A stretch of 64,000 nt of DNA from VXYL01 sp965243175 (GTDB lineage Bacteria; Pseudomonadota; Gammaproteobacteria; Pseudomonadales; Azotimanducaceae), in NCBI GenBank assembly GCA_965243175.1, contig OZ251532.1, positions 1,922,001-1,986,000 of the forward strand, written 5' to 3'. Under the pieces are notes generated by a model that saw only the letters and a list, made by a program, of their open reading frames with translations, ran no database searches and had not been told where the DNA came from. Shown one piece after another: positions 1 through 9,482 of this stretch. Position numbers and translations under genes: made by a program. Position 1 is the first letter of the stretch, and every line of letters starts with the position of its first letter.

Positions 1-1616
1 TGGTTGCTGAACGTCTGAATGACCTTCTCGTGCGCGTTGTCGGTCCACCAGCGCGACAGCTTGCTGTTCCAATCGCTCGCCCGGCCAAGCCCAAGGAGGC
101 AGGCGGCTCTTGATTCGGCGGAGAGATCCGACCTCGCGGACACCTCCGCCAGCAACCCATGCACCAACAACTGGCGCGGCGTGAACAAGTGATGCCAATG
201 CGTCCACCCCCGCGTTCGGATCGGCTCGTCCGTCTTCTGCCCGGACGCAATCGCGCGGCTTGGGATGTAGCCTTTCGCTTGCCATTCGCCAAAGCGTTCC
301 TCGAGCAGCCGCAGCGCCTCGGCTTCGCGCTGCAAGTCCGCATCGGTCACGGCGCGGTACTCGGCGATGGGGTCTTCGCCCGAAGAACGCCAGCGCACGC
401 AGTAGAGGCGTTCTTGGAACACGTCCTCGGGGAGAGGCGTCAAGTCTTCGTTCCGCCATTGCCGCAGGCCGTAACCGCGCCCGCCGCCACCGCGCTGGTC
501 GCCGCGGATGGCCGCCATCGGCGTGGACGCCTGGCAGTTCGGGCACTCCAAGCGCGAGCGGCGCACCGTGCCGGCGGTGCGAGCGGCGTTTAGCGCGTCG
601 CGGCTTTCGCCTTGGTGGATGTCGATGTGGAAGCGCTTGCGCTTGGCGTCCGGCCGCAAGCGGGCGACGGTGCGCGTCTTTTCGCCGATGACCCAACTCG
701 GTGCCAAGGGAACCCGCCAGCCGCACTCCGGGCAGGCCGTTTCCGTGCAGTAGAGGAAGGCGTCTGCGCGCCAGCCTCGTTCGTCGTGTTCGATGCCCCA
801 CTCGGTCACTTGCGCGTCCACGGCCTCGAACACCGCCTGCTGCGCCTGCCGCACTTGGCTCGCCACCGCCTTGCCGCCGCCGACGATGTTGAGCGCGCCC
901 CAGGTGAGCAGCGCCGCCACCGGGTTCAAGTCCGAACCGTATGCCTCGCAGCCGATGCGGGCGGCCTCGAACGGCACGCTGCCGCCACCGCAGAACGCAT
1001 CGCCCACCCGCGGCACGCGCCCGAAACGCCGCTCGCCGAGTTCCCGCACCAGCGCCGGCAGGCTGTTCGCTTGGGTGCCGAGGTGCGCGTTGATGTGTTG
1101 CCATGCTTCGGGAGATGGCCCTTCCAGATGCTCCGGCCGGTCGCACCAGCGCAGCTTCTCGTCGTAGCTCATGCGCTCGAACAGCAGCGCCTGCAACTGC
1201 GCCCGCGCTTGCCGCTTGGTGGCGGCCTTGGTGGCCTTCAGCTTGGGTTTCTCCGCCGTGGATGTGCGCGTGAACCAACGGGGGCGTTCCTCGTCGGCCA
1301 GCCGCCGATACACCTCCTTCAGCGGAATGTTCCGGCTCTTGCGCCGCCGCAGCCCTTCTTCGTCCATGGTGAGCAGGGCGAGGAACACCTCCCGATCTTT
1401 GCGCGGATCGCCAGAGGCCGGCATCAGCAGGCCGAGGATCACGGCCCGCACCACGATGAGGGGCTTGCGGCCCCACCATTTGCCTAGGCCGGTCAGGGTC
1501 TGGCTGTAGTTGGCTTTGCGCTCCTTGTAGCTTTCCTTGGAGAGGCGCGAGACGGGGAACTGGGTCTCGATGAAGGTGGGGGCGTTGGCGAGTGGGGGAA
1601 CGGCCGGATTGATCAT
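1..1616 (-). CDS. DUF1156 adenine-specific DNA methylase, Zn-ribbon type (partial, 3' end off the left edge)
   Basis: I translated the reverse strand from the ATG at 1616 and read 538 codons without a stop to the window edge, so the C-terminus is missing. The N-terminus has the DUF1156 hallmark KWWGRKPL (residues 46-53). A SAM-binding motif I follows (DAFCGGGSVPFEAARIG, about 206-222). A Zn ribbon is suggested by Cys290, Cys295/Cys298 and Cys358/Cys361. The catalytic (D/N)PPY motif of this family lies further C-terminal, outside the window. Its ATG overlaps the upstream stop as ATGA, so it is translationally coupled to the small gene at 1613-2047. In this operon it is expected to methylate adenines, probably as the self-marking arm of a defence system. 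The family call is firm; the target sequence and partners are inference. Confidence 0.9.
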   Translation of the reverse strand, partial: MINPAVPPLANAPTFIETQFPVSRLSKESYKERKANYSQTLTGLGKWWGRKPLIVVRAVILGLLMPASGDPRKDREVFLALLTMDEEGLRRRKSRNIPLKEVYRRLADEERPRWFTRTSTAEKPKLKATKAATKRQARAQLQALLFERMSYDEKLRWCDRPEHLEGPSPEAWQHINAHLGTQANSLPALVRELGERRFGRVPRVGDAFCGGGSVPFEAARIGCEAYGSDLNPVAALLTWGALNIVGGGKAVASQVRQAQQAVFEAVDAQVTEWGIEHDERGWRADAFLYCTETACPECGWRVPLAPSWVIGEKTRTVARLRPDAKRKRFHIDIHQGESRDALNAARTAGTVRRSRLECPNCQASTPMAAIRGDQRGGGGRGYGLRQWRNEDLTPLPEDVFQERLYCVRWRSSGEDPIAEYRAVTDADLQREAEALRLLEERFGEWQAKGYIPSRAIASGQKTDEPIRTRGWTHWHHLFTPRQLLVHGLLAEVSARSDLSAESRAACLLGLGRASDWNSKLSRWWTDNAHEKVIQTFSN

Positions 1617-2047
1617 GCGCCTCGGCCTATGGCGCGGCGAAGAAACTGGACTGGCTGCCCGTAGTCTGGACTCGACACGGAGGCGAGGTCTTGATGCTCG
1701 ATGTCCTCCAAGCTGCCGAGCTTGCTCGTCCACAACCCAGACGGCAACTGCCTAGCGGCATGCGTGAATTGACCGCCGTTCCCGAACACAGCAACCTTCT
1801 CGAACCCCGGCTCGTGTTCGGGGGTCGCGCACCGCTCGAATCCCAGCGACACAAACACATCTACATACGCGGCGATCGAGCCGTCGCGCTTGACGCTCTC
1901 GGGCCAGTATCCACCGAGGTGATCCCACCACGCGCTGGTTTCGCCAGCCGCCCATGCCACGCAGTTGTAAGAGAAGTCTTTGGGGCTGGTTACGCGGTAG
2001 TTTCCTCCCGTGAGCTTAGGGAATACGTCGGAAATCATGTCTGTCAT
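1613..2047 (-). CDS. Small Cys/His protein of the defence operon (DUF7689-like)
   Basis: This 144-residue protein starts at the ATG at 2047. A Shine-Dalgarno-like AGGAA lies just upstream, right after the stop of the preceding methylase; a longer in-frame reading from 2092 would overlap that gene. The sequence has YNCVAWA (Cys29), paired Trp residues and YWPE, then KVAVFG and FTHAARQ (His96). A Cys at the start of a helix followed by a His in a strand resembles the CHAP/NlpC-P60 cysteine-peptidase layout, but that is inference, not a recognised match. I recall the family as DUF7689 with moderate confidence. It sits between two DNA methylases and overlaps the next gene by ATGA, so it is part of the operon and may be an effector or accessory factor. 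No signal peptide or membrane segment is visible. Confidence 0.7.
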   Translation of the reverse strand: MTDMISDVFPKLTGGNYRVTSPKDFSYNCVAWAAGETSAWWDHLGGYWPESVKRDGSIAAYVDVFVSLGFERCATPEHEPGFEKVAVFGNGGQFTHAARQLPSGLWTSKLGSLEDIEHQDLASVSSPDYGQPVQFLRRAIGRGA

Positions 2048-2052
2048 CGTTC

Positions 2053-5000
2053 CTACGCGATCAGGCCGCGACTGCGACCCCACTGGAGCCATGCTCGCCG
2101 CATTGCGTCGAACCTGCCGACGTCGGCAATGCGCACAGGGTCTTCACCCGAAATCGCTCGCAGCGCCCAGAACCAGTGATTAGGTTCGGTAGACAGCCTT
2201 CTGAGTATCAGGGGCAGAACATCGCGCCCTAGCCCAATGATCTCCTGATAGCTCCTGTGCAGGACGATATTCGACATCATGGAGTGGTGTGCGGTCTCAG
2301 AAGCCCACTTCTCTGCAAGGTCATTGAAGCGCTCTTCGACATCTAGTTCGGAGTGTCCGCTTGGCCATAGATTGATTACGATTTCATCCGCGTCAGCTCT
2401 CGCAGCCGAGCGAGTCCAGAACCTCATCCTATTCGGCTTTACCATGTACAAATCGTCGCCGGCATCCACACGCAGATTGCCCAGTCGGTGGAGGTTTCCA
2501 GGAAGCGGCGTATCCATCGCTTCGGCTACCGTCGTCAGTGCCTCGCCTAGCGCAAGGTGCTGTTCCTCGTATGGCATGCGATCTGCAGCGGCACCCAACC
2601 GCAAGCGCACCACCGTCAGGTCTTCATCGCGGGCGATGGTGGCCACGTTGACACTACTGCCCGGTTCCATCCATTCCGCCAAACTGGACCTCAGTACGGA
2701 GGCATAGGCACGTCGGTCTGTCTTTGTAGGGTGCCGCCAGATCGGTGCCGAAGAAGACGGCGCAGGCTGTATTGACGGCGCAACGTACTTGACAGTGTCC
2801 TCAACCAAGAGGATTTCTCGCTTGGTCAGGGCAAAGTAGTCGTACACCAAGTGGTCAACGCGCCCTAGCAACTCGGGTACGAGATCCGGCGGGAAAATGT
2901 CCGCGTTGAGGCGCTCCGCGGCTTCGTCCACCAAGGCGACCAGCCGGGCGGCCGCCGATTGTGCTCGTTGCTCTTCCGGCAAGTCTGCTGGCGCAGGGAA
3001 CGGCAGGTCCAACAGTTGATCTTGATGCACTATCGGGCGCTCGCTGCCAATGGACGCCGTGGCATGGAACGCGAACCAGAACATCAGCTTGCTGTTCAGC
3101 ACCGCGGCAAGGACTTTGGCACGATCCTTGTCGGATTCTGGTACGACAATTGCTTGGATGGCGTGCTGAAATGTGAACGGTTCGTCGGTGTACGCCGCAC
3201 GCAATCTGCTCGATCCGACGCCTTGCGTAACGAGAACACGGGCGCCCCGGAAACCTTGCTCGAATCCGCGGCGATGCACAATCGGGCTGCGAGGTGGGAC
3301 CAGAGCTTGCAAGTTCGGCGAGAGTTCGCGGAAAGCGCGGGCGGGTAGCTGCGGCAGCTCGCCAACTGCGTCGCTATTCAACGTGTCGTAGTTCTCGTCG
3401 TCCGCACGATTGATCGCCGCGGGCTTGAACCCTTGGCCCATAGTCCAAGCTGGCCCTCGGTTGGCGCTTCTTGATCGCATATGCCTGAACTGCGCCACGG
3501 TGGTTCGTAGCTCGGGCAATCCATCGAGAAAGTGGAAAAGCTTGTCTTCTGGCCCGGTCATCCACAGCCGCTTGTTGAACAGCAGCGGGTCTTCGTCAAG
3601 CTGCACCGTGTCGAGCTGGCGCTTGTCCTCATCGCTGATGGCGAACAGGCGAGTTGCGGCGAAGCCCGGGGCCGCCTTCGGCACCCAGTAGTCGAACCGG
3701 TACGGCGCGTCGCCTTGGGTGCTCTCGCCTACGAACAACGCGGTGGGCTGAATCGCTTTGGCGAACAGCTGGCGGCGCAGATCGGCGTAGTTGACGATGC
3801 AACGTATTCGGAGATCTTGCAGCAGGTGGGATCGCGCCGCCACCGCGCCTTTGGAGTGCGTGTGCAGGAACGGCATCGCTGGCAGGAGAAAGGCGAGCTT
3901 GCCGCCCTGTTTGAGGTGTCGAATCGCCTTCCACACGAAACCCCACGCGGTCTGCTTGTCCGGCGCGGGCAGGTCTCGTTCACGACACCACTGCGCGACA
4001 TTCTTGTCGCCGCTTCGCCACGGTGGATTGCCGATCACCACGTCGTAGCCGGCGGTCTCTTCGCAGCGGAAGAAGTCCGCGCACCGCAACCTCTCTCCCC
4101 AGAGTTCCGGCAACAGCTTGCCACGCGCCATCAGCTTTCGGATGTCCGGCGGAGTCACTTCTTCAAGCAAGGCGATATGGAGCGAGAAGATGGCGACGCG
4201 AACAGCGCTGGGGTCTATGTCTAGGCCGGTCAGTTGGTCGAGGAACGCCAGCAGACGGTCCCACCGGATCTTCGCCGTCCCTTTGCTGTCTCGCCAGTGT
4301 TCGCAAAGCCGCTTGAAGAGGCAGGCCAGGAAGATGCCGGAGCCGCAAGCAGGGTCGAGGAACCGGCCCCGTTCCTTCGTGCGCTTGGTCAGGAGCTGCG
4401 GATCGTCCCAAACCTGCGAGACGACGCTGGTCGCCAAGTGCATCGGCGTGTGGAACTGGCCTTTTGGCGCACGGTCTTGGGCGCTGAGGAACTGGTCGTA
4501 GACGGCGCTGATCAGCTCCACGGGGATGAACTTGAAGTTGTACGCCCAGAAGAGCAGTCCTTGATCCGCATCTTCTCCCATTTCGACCATGGCGCTGCGG
4601 AAGAGCGCCAAGATGGGTAGATGATCGCGTCGCAGCCTTGGGCCGGTATGACCAAACGAACAAGGCTTGATGAACACATCGCCGTTGAAGTCGTCTTTAA
4701 GGCGGTCGAACAGATCGTAGAACGGCTTCGTCTTGCCGGTCCGCAGAATGTCTTCGAATTTCGAGTACGAATCGCCGGCAGCTTCTTTGATGTAGTCGCT
4801 GTCGATGATCCCTCTGTCTTCCAAGTAGGCGATGAACATCGTCTGCATCAACAGGGCCTGCGCGGCTTCCGGCACCAGCCCCAGTTTCTGCAACCGTCTG
4901 TCAGACTCCTTGAGATTGCGCAACAGGGTGCCGTCAACGCGCTTCTCCGGCTTGAACCTGTGGCCGTTTTCCTGCCAGTAGCGGCCGGACTCCATGCCAT

Positions 5001-5418
5001 GGATCAGGCTGCGCACCTGGGCTTCGTCGGCTACCTTGTGCAGCACCTCGATTAGGCAGTCGTCGTCCAAGCAGTCGTCCTGTCGGTCCTGCGGCACGGC
5101 GGCGAGAGAGTAGATGCGGATGGTCTCGCCGCAGACGACGGCGAGGACGCTGGCGAGGCCCTGGTTCCACAGGTCGGAGTGCAGCGGGGCGATGGTTGCC
5201 GGGTTCGCGTCCTCGGCTGCGAAGAACACCGCCGTGGGTACGCCGTCAATGCAGAACACCGAGTCTGCGCCCAAGTCGCCCAGCGCCGTTCGGATGGGCC
5301 TGGCGTGCGGCACGTCGCCCACCTTGGACGCGCGCGAGTAGACCTCGGGCGCACTGCGGGCGCTCAACCCTAGGGCGCACTTCCAGTCTTCGGCAATGGC
5401 TCGGCTAGCGACCGTCAT
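2053..5418 (-). CDS. Eco57I-like N6-adenine DNA methyltransferase, large (1121 aa)
   Basis: The protein has an N-terminal region of about 340 residues and then a class I methylase core: motif I FLDPACGSGIFL (353-364), GLDIDPSAV (398-406) and catalytic motif IV VIGNPPW (461-467). The C-terminal half resembles target-recognition and TaqI-like regions of type IIG or PglX-type enzymes. The N-terminal stretch around 49-104 (DSVFCIDGVPTAVFF ... IRIYSL) could be a degenerate nuclease-like fold, but I see no clear PD-(D/E)XK motif. Predicted reaction: SAM-dependent methylation of adenine in DNA. The gene lies 66 bp downstream of the DUF3780 gene and its stop is a few bases before the start of the next gene, so it belongs to the same operon. 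Methylase assignment is firm; any restriction activity is unproven. Confidence 0.9.
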   Translation of the reverse strand: MTVASRAIAEDWKCALGLSARSAPEVYSRASKVGDVPHARPIRTALGDLGADSVFCIDGVPTAVFFAAEDANPATIAPLHSDLWNQGLASVLAVVCGETIRIYSLAAVPQDRQDDCLDDDCLIEVLHKVADEAQVRSLIHGMESGRYWQENGHRFKPEKRVDGTLLRNLKESDRRLQKLGLVPEAAQALLMQTMFIAYLEDRGIIDSDYIKEAAGDSYSKFEDILRTGKTKPFYDLFDRLKDDFNGDVFIKPCSFGHTGPRLRRDHLPILALFRSAMVEMGEDADQGLLFWAYNFKFIPVELISAVYDQFLSAQDRAPKGQFHTPMHLATSVVSQVWDDPQLLTKRTKERGRFLDPACGSGIFLACLFKRLCEHWRDSKGTAKIRWDRLLAFLDQLTGLDIDPSAVRVAIFSLHIALLEEVTPPDIRKLMARGKLLPELWGERLRCADFFRCEETAGYDVVIGNPPWRSGDKNVAQWCRERDLPAPDKQTAWGFVWKAIRHLKQGGKLAFLLPAMPFLHTHSKGAVAARSHLLQDLRIRCIVNYADLRRQLFAKAIQPTALFVGESTQGDAPYRFDYWVPKAAPGFAATRLFAISDEDKRQLDTVQLDEDPLLFNKRLWMTGPEDKLFHFLDGLPELRTTVAQFRHMRSRSANRGPAWTMGQGFKPAAINRADDENYDTLNSDAVGELPQLPARAFRELSPNLQALVPPRSPIVHRRGFEQGFRGARVLVTQGVGSSRLRAAYTDEPFTFQHAIQAIVVPESDKDRAKVLAAVLNSKLMFWFAFHATASIGSERPIVHQDQLLDLPFPAPADLPEEQRAQSAAARLVALVDEAAERLNADIFPPDLVPELLGRVDHLVYDYFALTKREILLVEDTVKYVAPSIQPAPSSSAPIWRHPTKTDRRAYASVLRSSLAEWMEPGSSVNVATIARDEDLTVVRLRLGAAADRMPYEEQHLALGEALTTVAEAMDTPLPGNLHRLGNLRVDAGDDLYMVKPNRMRFWTRSAARADADEIVINLWPSGHSELDVEERFNDLAEKWASETAHHSMMSNIVLHRSYQEIIGLGRDVLPLILRRLSTEPNHWFWALRAISGEDPVRIADVGRFDAMRRAWLQWGRSRGLIA

Positions 5419-5484
5419 GGCCCATCCACGAGTTTCTGTTCATCCATACAGTACCACGGATCCGGTGCGCATGGCCATCCGCAG

Positions 5485-6174
5485 TCAGGTGCCGTTGCTC
5501 GCGGGGCCGCGGTACGAGCGAGACCGCCCCTTCCCCGCCACCAGCCGGAAGATCTCCCCATCCCGCCCTCCGCGCTCCACCACCGGGTTTTCCGTCAGCG
5601 CGAAGCGTACCGCTTTTCGCCAGCCTTTGTTGCGGCCGTGGAGGGCGTGGCCGGTGGCGGCGTTGGTCATGGTGAAGAGCCACCAGCGTTCTTCCGGGGC
5701 CAGGCCCAGCCAGTTCTTCAGGGCGGTGGGGACTAGGGCGGGGTCGGCGTCTTCGATGGCCCAGGCCAAGAGCGTGAGTTCCTTGCCGAGGAGGCGCGTC
5801 AGCGGGTTCTCGCCGCGTTTCCAGCGGCTGGTGGGGTGGCCCTGCTTCTTCAGGCGGCGGTTGAACTCCACGCGGGCTTCGTCGGCGATGGCGGTCCACT
5901 TGGGGCGCGGCAGGGCCACGCGGAGCTTGGCGTCTTGCAGGCCGGTGCCGAGGGACGGGGAGGCGTAGACGCCATCGGCATCGAACGTCAGGTGCTCGGC
6001 GATGGTTACGTCCTGGCGCGTGCCGGGCGGCACGGTGACGACGAAGTGGTGCTCCGTTTCCTCCGGCAGGAAGCCGAAGCCGCGCCGCTTGGGTTGGCGG
6101 GCCGTGGTTGGCTTTCCATCGGTGGCTTGAGAGCGTTGCCGGCGACGGGGCCTTGGTTTCGTGGCCGTGCTCAT
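5485..6174 (-). CDS. DUF3780 protein, defence-operon partner of DUF499
   Basis: This is a 229-residue protein starting at the ATG at 6174, which overlaps the upstream DUF499 stop as ATGA. After a basic, low-complexity N-terminus of about 30 residues it shows the DUF3780 pattern: GFGFLPEETEHHFVVTVP, a central W/FNRRLKKQG block, LGKELTLLAWAIEDAD, then NWLGLAPEERWWLFTMTNAATG. No catalytic motif is visible. In other genomes this family travels with DUF499 ATPases and DUF1156 methylases (established context), so it is probably a structural or specificity subunit of the same complex. The longer reading frame upstream, to 6501, is antisense-like sequence over the DUF499 gene and was not used. Confidence 0.85.
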   Translation of the reverse strand: MSTATKPRPRRRQRSQATDGKPTTARQPKRRGFGFLPEETEHHFVVTVPPGTRQDVTIAEHLTFDADGVYASPSLGTGLQDAKLRVALPRPKWTAIADEARVEFNRRLKKQGHPTSRWKRGENPLTRLLGKELTLLAWAIEDADPALVPTALKNWLGLAPEERWWLFTMTNAATGHALHGRNKGWRKAVRFALTENPVVERGGRDGEIFRLVAGKGRSRSYRGPASNGT

Positions 6175-9100
6175 GGCGTCACGTCCTCCCGTCGATACTG
6201 TACGCGCAAATCCGCCGCGTGATCGAGGAAGTGCTGGCCGGTGGGGTAGTGGATGCGCTTGGCGTTGATGGTCACTTCGCCATCGCCGAGCAGTGCGCGC
6301 AGGTGCTCCACGGTTTGTTCGATGCGCTCGGCGTTCAGCGCCATGCCGTCGGCGATGTCCAGTTCCACCCAATGGCCGCTCTCGCTGTCCGCCACCGCCA
6401 AGCGCAGGCCGCTGGCATGGGCGGCGTGTTCCTTCAGGCGGGCGATGAAGCCGTAGGCCGTGCGCGTGGTGCTGAACTCGAACTCGCTTGCCGGCTGCCA
6501 AACGGCGGGCTGGTCTCGGACGATGGGTTTTTCGACGGGCTTTTCCGCGATCTCGCGGCGGTGCTGTTCGGAGGCGATGCCGTCCCTCTCGGCCACCGCC
6601 AGAACCAATCGCGTGCCGGGCGGCACTGCGAACGGGCCGTCGTAGGCACCGCCGGAGAGGATTGGGTCCGAACCGTCGGTGGTGTAGCGAATCGGCGCGT
6701 TCGGGGCGGCGCGGAGCTCCACCATGCGCTGTTCGCCATCGAGATATTCGCGAGACTTCAAGGTGATGCGGCCGGTGTACTCCACCGCATCGCCGGTCTC
6801 GTGTTCGCCGCTGGAATCCACGGCCAGGAAGGAGACGCGCAAGTCCGCGGTCTCGCGGTCCCGCCCTTGCAGCTTCATCGAGGCGGGCGTGGCGTCAGCG
6901 CCCGTCTCTTCATACAAGGTGTCGCCGTTGACGGGCGAGAGGCGCAGCTTCACGACGCCGGTGTCGTCGTCGCGGCTGAGTTCGCGCACCTGCACGGTGG
7001 TGGCCGGCTTCGGGAACGGCCCCTTGTTCACGTAGTTGCCTTCTTCGCGCCAGGCGTCCGTGTGCAGGCATTGCGCCTTCATCCGTTCGAGGGCGTCGGG
7101 GCGGTGCCACTGCCACACCGGGGCGGTGGCGGCGCGGCGCTTGATCTCCGTCCACAGCATGGATTGCTGGGTGAAGAGGCGGGCTTCGATGCGTCGGCGG
7201 AAGCCGTCGCTCTCCACGTCCGTGGTGAACTTCATCTTGCTGGCCAGAGCTTCGCGCACCTGCTCTTCGCCGTTGTAGCGGTTCTCGCGGAACTCCATCG
7301 TGAGGTCCACCTTCGCCAGGCGGTCGCGGGTGGGGTAGTAGAGGGTGGTGAAGGTTTCGCGGATGGCGCTGTGGAACTGCGCGAGGAAGCGCGGCAGCAG
7401 CTGGTCGCGGGCTTGCTGCATCTGCACATCGCTGTCGGCCACGCCTTCCTCGTTCATCTCGGCGATGATCTGGTTGATGGCCTTGAGTTCGCGGGCGCGT
7501 TCGAGCAGCGAATCGAAGGCGCGTTGGCCGGTGAGGAAGCAGACGCGGTTCTGGTGGGTGAGCTGGGCGTGGTAGGCGGCCAGTTCCGGGTGCAGGCCGG
7601 CGGGATGGGGTTCAGCCACCACCAAGGTCACTCGGTCCGGGTCGACGTTGATCTCGTCGATGGCCGGCAGCGGCTGCAAGCGCTGGTAGCAGTGGCCTTC
7701 TTCGGGTTCGAAGATCAGCGTCAGACGCTCCTTGAGTTCCTTCGTGGCTTGATCGCGCAGATAGGCGCCAGCGGTGGAGGTGACGCGGGCGACGAGATTC
7801 TGCACGTTGCGCAGATGCAGGCGGCCATCGTTGGTGGCGTGCAGATACCACGCGGCGGTGGCGAGGCGGGCGATCACGTCGTTCTGCAAGTGGGCGATGT
7901 CGCGCCCGGGCGCACTCAGGGCGGCGACGATCTCCGGCACCGTCAAGCCCTTCACGGCGTTCGGCACGTTGGCCAAGGAGGCGATGAGCAGCAGCCGCAT
8001 CACGTCCTGGGCGTCTTCTCCGGTGCCCAGGTTGGCGTCCACGGTTTCCGCCACCGCCTTGCCGTTCGAGGCGATGTCGTGGGCGATGGCGTTTTCAAGC
8101 GTGGCGTTGATCTGGTTGATTTCGGTGAGGGTTTCACGGTCCGCCAAGTCCAAGTCGTGGGCGGCGACCAAGTGTGGACTGCGTTGCGAGTTCCACAGGC
8201 GCGAGACGACGATGCGCATCAGGCGGATGAGGCCGCGGGTCTGCTGGAAGCCCTGGTTCTCGCGGAAGCGGGCGTACAGGTCGCGCAGCGCCGGATGGAA
8301 GGGGTAGGACTGCGCCACGTCGGCGGCGAACTGTTCTGGCGAGGCGTTGGTGACGTCCATCTGCTTGGCGTCGCGGATGGCCTGCGCGTAGCCCTGCGCG
8401 ACCTCCGCCACCTCCGCTTCGCTGGGCAGCTTCTCGAACAGCCGCGTGCGAAGGATGTGGTAGAACTCGTCCGTGTTCATACGTACGGGTTCCAGATTCA
8501 TCGCGGCGCGGTTGGTCTCGCCTTGGAGGTTCTGAAGAGCGGCGTTGATCTGGGCGCTGCCAGCTTGGTAGGTGGCGGCGAGATCGGTGATGACCACGCA
8601 GACGTTGCGCAGTTCGTCGCGGCCCAAGGCTTCGAGCAGGTTGGCGAGGGCCGTGGTGGTGACGGCCGCCAAGTCCGAGTTGCCGATGCTCTTCGCCGCA
8701 GCGTTGACGAAGTACGGTGGAAGCTCGTCCAGCATGATCACCAGCGGCTCGCCTTGCAGCAGATTCACCCACGCGGTGAGGCCGGGGGCCGCCAAGGGCG
8801 AGTAGTAGTCCTTGAACTGGTCGCGCTTGCCCAGCTGTTCGGCGATGGCGCCCCAGACGCCCAGCGGCGCATCGCTCTCGCGGCCGGAGAACGCCACCAC
8901 GCGCACCGGGCCGAGCGCCGCGCCCGGCGTGTAGAAGCCGCCCATCACGTCGGCGCGGAACTGCGGGTGCTTGGCGAGCAGGCCCAAGGCCAGCAGGTTG
9001 TGGGTCTTGCCGCCGCCCATCGCCTGGGTGAGCTTGAAGACGCCCTGGGTGGAGCGGCCCTCCAAGCGCCGGAAGCTCTCCGTCAGCAGCGTCGCCATGC

Positions 9101-9242
9101 CTTCGGTGATGTAGTTCTCGGCGAAGAACTGGGCCGCGTCGATGCGGTTCGCCACCAGATCGCCGAGATGGAGGACGGTGTCGCGGAGACTCGCGTCGAA
9201 GGTGCTGGGGCGAGGTACGCAGAGCTGCTTGACGGTTTCCAC
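6171..9242 (-). CDS. DUF499 AAA+ family ATPase, defence operon
   Basis: A large predicted P-loop ATPase of about 1023 residues. Walker A is QAMGGGKTH (residues 73-81) and Walker B is LVIMLDELPPY (167-177). The N-terminus RPSTFDASLRDTVLHLGDL matches the family's usual opening. I chose the GTG at 9242; the only other in-frame start is a TTG at 9311, which overlaps a candidate promoter. An AGGA lies 14 nt before the GTG, so the start is not certain. The stop overlaps the DUF3780 start (ATGA). Family context (DUF499 with DUF3780, DUF1156 methylase and often a helicase) is that of an anti-phage system related in composition to the Hma helicase-methylase-ATPase group. The ATPase probably supplies energy or sensing. 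Function is inferred from context. Confidence 0.88.
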   Translation of the reverse strand: METVKQLCVPRPSTFDASLRDTVLHLGDLVANRIDAAQFFAENYITEGMATLLTESFRRLEGRSTQGVFKLTQAMGGGKTHNLLALGLLAKHPQFRADVMGGFYTPGAALGPVRVVAFSGRESDAPLGVWGAIAEQLGKRDQFKDYYSPLAAPGLTAWVNLLQGEPLVIMLDELPPYFVNAAAKSIGNSDLAAVTTTALANLLEALGRDELRNVCVVITDLAATYQAGSAQINAALQNLQGETNRAAMNLEPVRMNTDEFYHILRTRLFEKLPSEAEVAEVAQGYAQAIRDAKQMDVTNASPEQFAADVAQSYPFHPALRDLYARFRENQGFQQTRGLIRLMRIVVSRLWNSQRSPHLVAAHDLDLADRETLTEINQINATLENAIAHDIASNGKAVAETVDANLGTGEDAQDVMRLLLIASLANVPNAVKGLTVPEIVAALSAPGRDIAHLQNDVIARLATAAWYLHATNDGRLHLRNVQNLVARVTSTAGAYLRDQATKELKERLTLIFEPEEGHCYQRLQPLPAIDEINVDPDRVTLVVAEPHPAGLHPELAAYHAQLTHQNRVCFLTGQRAFDSLLERARELKAINQIIAEMNEEGVADSDVQMQQARDQLLPRFLAQFHSAIRETFTTLYYPTRDRLAKVDLTMEFRENRYNGEEQVREALASKMKFTTDVESDGFRRRIEARLFTQQSMLWTEIKRRAATAPVWQWHRPDALERMKAQCLHTDAWREEGNYVNKGPFPKPATTVQVRELSRDDDTGVVKLRLSPVNGDTLYEETGADATPASMKLQGRDRETADLRVSFLAVDSSGEHETGDAVEYTGRITLKSREYLDGEQRMVELRAAPNAPIRYTTDGSDPILSGGAYDGPFAVPPGTRLVLAVAERDGIASEQHRREIAEKPVEKPIVRDQPAVWQPASEFEFSTTRTAYGFIARLKEHAAHASGLRLAVADSESGHWVELDIADGMALNAERIEQTVEHLRALLGDGEVTINAKRIHYPTGQHFLDHAADLRVQYRREDVTP

Positions 9243-9280
9243 GGGGAGGCGGCCAGTCCTGATTCTTGCGTACTTGGCGC

Positions 9281-9311
9281 ATTGTAGTGGAACGCCGACG
9301 AGCCGGCGCAA
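9281..9311 (-). promoter_or_regulatory. Candidate sigma70 promoter for the defence operon
   Basis: On the minus strand TTGCGC (9311-9306) and TACAAT (9286-9281) are separated by 19 nt, slightly longer than ideal. Transcription would begin about 35-40 nt before the GTG at 9242. The upstream spacer (about 9370-9410) is notably AT-rich for this window. Confidence 0.3.
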
Positions 9312-9482
9312 CGTCGGCGCACGGGCGGCGGCACCGGGAGCGCAGCCGTCTCGTCCACATGCGTCAACTTGCTTTCTACAAAAAAATCAATGTGTTGGGG
9401 AATTATGCCACCTTCTGCGATGTGGCGACGCGGCCAGCGAGGCCGAAATGACTGCCTGCCGCTCGTGTCCGTCGTGGAGCGT

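Noticed and set aside
159..1487. Several overlapping plus-strand frames
   Set aside because: They are antisense to the DUF1156 methylase, which is an open frame without stops across the same region with clear motifs.
6108..9287. A 1059-codon open frame on the plus strand
   Set aside because: It lies entirely antisense to the DUF499 ATPase gene. It has no ribosome site and its translation is low-complexity, Val/Gly/His/Arg-rich sequence typical of GC-rich shadow frames.
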